Source: Bacillota bacterium
Lineage (GTDB): Bacteria; Bacillota; Clostridia; Clostridiales; Clostridiaceae
DNA: 8,233 nt
Assembly (NCBI GenBank): GCA_030706065.1
Contig: JAUZPH010000148.1
Coordinates: 1 to 8,233, forward strand
Reading direction: 5' to 3'
Shown: piece by piece, positions 6,788-8,233 of the stretch
Layout: every line of letters begins with the position of its first letter
Position numbering within the stretch: position 1 is the stretch's first letter
Made by a program: the position numbers and the translations under genes
The notes under the pieces: model-generated
What the model saw: only the letters and a program-made list of their open reading frames with translations
Told to the model about the DNA's origin: nothing
Databases searched by the model: none

Positions 6788-6880
6788 AATTATCTACGTC
6801 AAAAATGAAATAAATTTGTCGTGCAGTGCGCCTGTTATTACTTCAATCAAGTTTTTTAAAGGCTGAACCTTCTGTTTTAT

Positions 6881-7359
6881 TCACCTATAATATTTGATGC
6901 TGGGCACAATATTAATTAATTCTTCTGAATATCCAAAGGGCCCTCTTGAAGCCCCTCCATACCGGCCCATTGCATTATAGAAGCCTTCATCGTTATAGCT
7001 GTTCCCTTCAAGTTGAAAATACAATTTGTTATAAATAAACGGGCTTGTTGAAAACATTATATGAAATTCTGAATATACAAACTCAATACCTAATCCGTTA
7101 TTTTTCATAGTCTCTACAGCAGTATCATCCACTATATCCTTGGCTGTTGATTGTTTCCTTTTGAGACATGTATCCGTTAATTCCACTATTTTACCGAAAT
7201 ACTCATTATTCTTATCAATTTCCATTTATCCCCCCTATTGTAAATAATTATCTCCTGTGGTTTTGGAAGTTTAATCGGTCTACTTAAAGAAAATATTGCT
7301 GTTGTTATCAATATAAGTAAAGGAATAATAGCAAATAATTTCTTATTCCTGATTTTCAT
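6881..7359 (-). pseudogene. Membrane-anchored hypothetical protein, frameshifted
   Basis: Two ORFs abut on the minus strand. The first starts at ATG 7359-7357, 2 nt after GGGGAGG, and reads MKIRNKKLFAIIPLLILITT, then AIFSLSRPIKLPKPQEIIIYN-RGDK before running out of frame to a TAG after 57 codons. The second, 114 codons starting at ATG 7225, reads MEIDKNNEYFGKIVELTD and ends at 6881. It has no signal sequence of its own. Adding one A to the AAA run at about 7226-7228 would join them as RGDK-MEIDKNNEY, a smooth soluble continuation after a single N-terminal membrane helix (about residues 8-26), giving about 159 residues. I therefore call one broken gene; sequencing error or a genuine two-ORF arrangement are alternatives. 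The second ORF also has a GGGGGG ribosome-site-like run about 5 nt ahead, so it could be translated alone. I do not recognise a family with a known function. Confidence 0.6.
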
Positions 7360-7385
7360 TGCCTCCCCTAATCGATATCAAGATA

Positions 7386-7394
7386 ATTATAGCA
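7386..7394 (-). promoter_or_regulatory. Extended -10 promoter of the frameshifted hypothetical gene
   Basis: On the minus strand TGC-TATAAT (7394-7386) is an extended -10 element with a perfect hexamer, about 26 nt before the ATG. The start near 7379 leaves room for the GGGGAGG site. No good -35 precedes it, which extended -10 promoters tolerate. Confidence 0.5.
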
Positions 7395-7460
7395 CATTTA
7401 ATTACATATATATGACACTTTTACATTATATCCCACTGGTGTATTGTTTGAATTATATAT

Positions 7461-7498
7461 GTAAAATGGCATCCTCATCAGCAGGATGCCATCTTTAC
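7461..7498 (-). terminator. Terminator of the MATE transporter gene
   Basis: ATGGCATCCT (7466-7475) and AGGATGCCAT (7483-7492) form a perfect 10-bp stem with a 7-nt loop, and flanking GTAAA and TTTAC extend it past a one-base bulge. On the minus strand the stem ends in CCATTTTAC, a short T run. It lies about 60 nt beyond the MATE stop. The T run is short, so efficiency is uncertain. Confidence 0.65.
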
Positions 7499-7554
7499 GT
7501 TTATAGAGTTATACTTCTGAGTTATATTATGCATACCGGGATGTAAAATTCCCA

Positions 7555-8233
7555 TTAAATGAGCACAGCCTCCGCTTTTGGCACAGCACGCATGCGGATA
7601 CGGCGCCGTGCGTAAAAGAAGACACCTACCTGGCCAAGTCCTGCCAGCGCCCAGGTCACCGGATAGCAGGCAAAGAGCATTATCTCTGTGTGATGCCAGG
7701 TAAAGAAGGTCGCCAGCCAGACGATTCTAAGGAGGCAGGCTCCTACCAGTGTGCAGAGCATGGGAAGTATGGAATAGCCCATCCCTCGGGTAAGGCCCGG
7801 ATAAACGTTCATTGTGCCGCAGGTGAAAAATGCAGCCATCATGATATCCATTCGCAGCATTCCCAGTTTAATAACCTCCGGATCGGAAGTATAAATACCG
7901 AGCAGCGGCCTTCCGAAAAGCAGTATCGTACCGCCCAGGATAAGCCAGGTACCGAAGATTAATACCGTGCACACCTTAGCAACTGTGTCAATCCGGTCAT
8001 ACTTCTTGGCGCCGATGTTCTGTCCGGTAAAGGCGATGGCCGCGTTATAATAGGCATTCATTGTGGTGCCGAGATAGTTTTCCACATTGCCGGCCGCAGA
8101 ACTTGCAGCTACCATGGTTGAGCCGAAGGAATTGACACCTGACTGTATAAGCACATTTGAAATAGAGAACAGTAAGCCCTGGATGCCCGCAGGCAGGCCG
8201 ATCCTCACAATGGCCTTCAGTTTTTGCCCATCA
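7555..8233 (-). CDS. MATE-family multidrug/cation efflux transporter (C-terminal half, cut by window edge)
   Basis: MATE proteins are 12-helix inner-membrane antiporters that expel cationic compounds using a Na+ or H+ gradient. About 226 codons are present; the frame stays open to the right edge, so the GTG at 8208 is not the true start. The visible part begins DGQKLKAIVRIGLPAGIQG, the usual entry to the second six-helix bundle, and continues with SNVLIQSGVNSFG, then NYLGTTMNAYYNAAIAFTGQNIGAKKYDR (given here as NYLGTTMNAYYN and AFTGQNIGAKKYDR), a strongly conserved MATE segment. Further hydrophobic helices follow, with a basic C-terminal tail (YARRRIRMR). The gene ends in TAA at 7557-7555, followed by a hairpin terminator. 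Its bases look richer in G and C than the adjoining hypothetical region. The transported substrate cannot be predicted. Confidence 0.92.
   Translation of the reverse strand, partial: DGQKLKAIVRIGLPAGIQGLLFSISNVLIQSGVNSFGSTMVAASSAAGNVENYLGTTMNAYYNAAIAFTGQNIGAKKYDRIDTVAKVCTVLIFGTWLILGGTILLFGRPLLGIYTSDPEVIKLGMLRMDIMMAAFFTCGTMNVYPGLTRGMGYSILPMLCTLVGACLLRIVWLATFFTWHHTEIMLFACYPVTWALAGLGQVGVFFYARRRIRMRAVPKAEAVLI

Noticed and set aside
6841..6880. Short AAGG/CCTT hairpin as terminator of the frameshifted gene
   Set aside because: Only four base pairs with no T run on the minus strand; read-through towards the SPFH remnant is possible.
7690..7962. Plus-strand 90-codon ORF within the MATE gene
   Set aside because: Antisense shadow of a conserved membrane-protein frame; composition is low in hydrophobics only because it reads the opposite strand.

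Overview
The window looks like a chromosomal segment from a low-GC, anaerobic Gram-positive bacterium of the class Clostridia. The support is a glycyl-radical pyruvate formate-lyase, strong AGGAGG-type ribosome sites, AT-rich intergenic DNA, intrinsic terminators and a lipoprotein-type solute-binding protein. Genus is not resolved; a Ruminiclostridium- or Lachnospiraceae-like host is only a guess.

Layout, left to right. (1) 1-362, minus: the first 120 codons of an ECF sigma factor resembling SigM, cut by the window edge, with an ECF-type promoter (TGTAAC-N16-CGTT) just upstream that suggests autoregulation. (2) 504-3008, minus: a complete pflB unit. It has a sigma-A-type promoter, a ZTP (pfl-motif) riboswitch whose 3' half overlaps an intrinsic terminator, the 743-residue pyruvate formate-lyase gene and a terminator. 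No activase gene (pflA) adjoins it. (3) 3092-5834, plus: a divergent three-gene ABC importer of the NitT/TauT (SsuA-SsuC-SsuB-like) family. (4) 5855-7359, minus: a decaying stretch with an intact short-chain dehydrogenase, a 40-codon remnant of an SPFH-domain (YdjI-like) gene placed 3 nt before the dehydrogenase start, and a small membrane-anchored hypothetical gene apparently broken by a one-base frameshift. (5) 7461-8233, minus: the C-terminal half of a MATE efflux transporter and its terminator.

How the parts work together. The clearest regulatory circuit is ZTP riboswitch to pflB. ZTP/AICAR accumulates when 10-formyl-tetrahydrofolate is short; the aptamer then disrupts the terminator and pflB is expressed, giving formate for one-carbon metabolism and purine synthesis. 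This is a known riboswitch class in its eponymous context, not a new system. The less expected items are the truncated SPFH leader ORF coupled to the dehydrogenase, the frameshifted gene, a 17-nt palindrome filling the pflB promoter spacer, and a palindrome inside the ECF promoter. No CRISPR array, tRNA, rRNA, insertion sequence or phage gene was seen.
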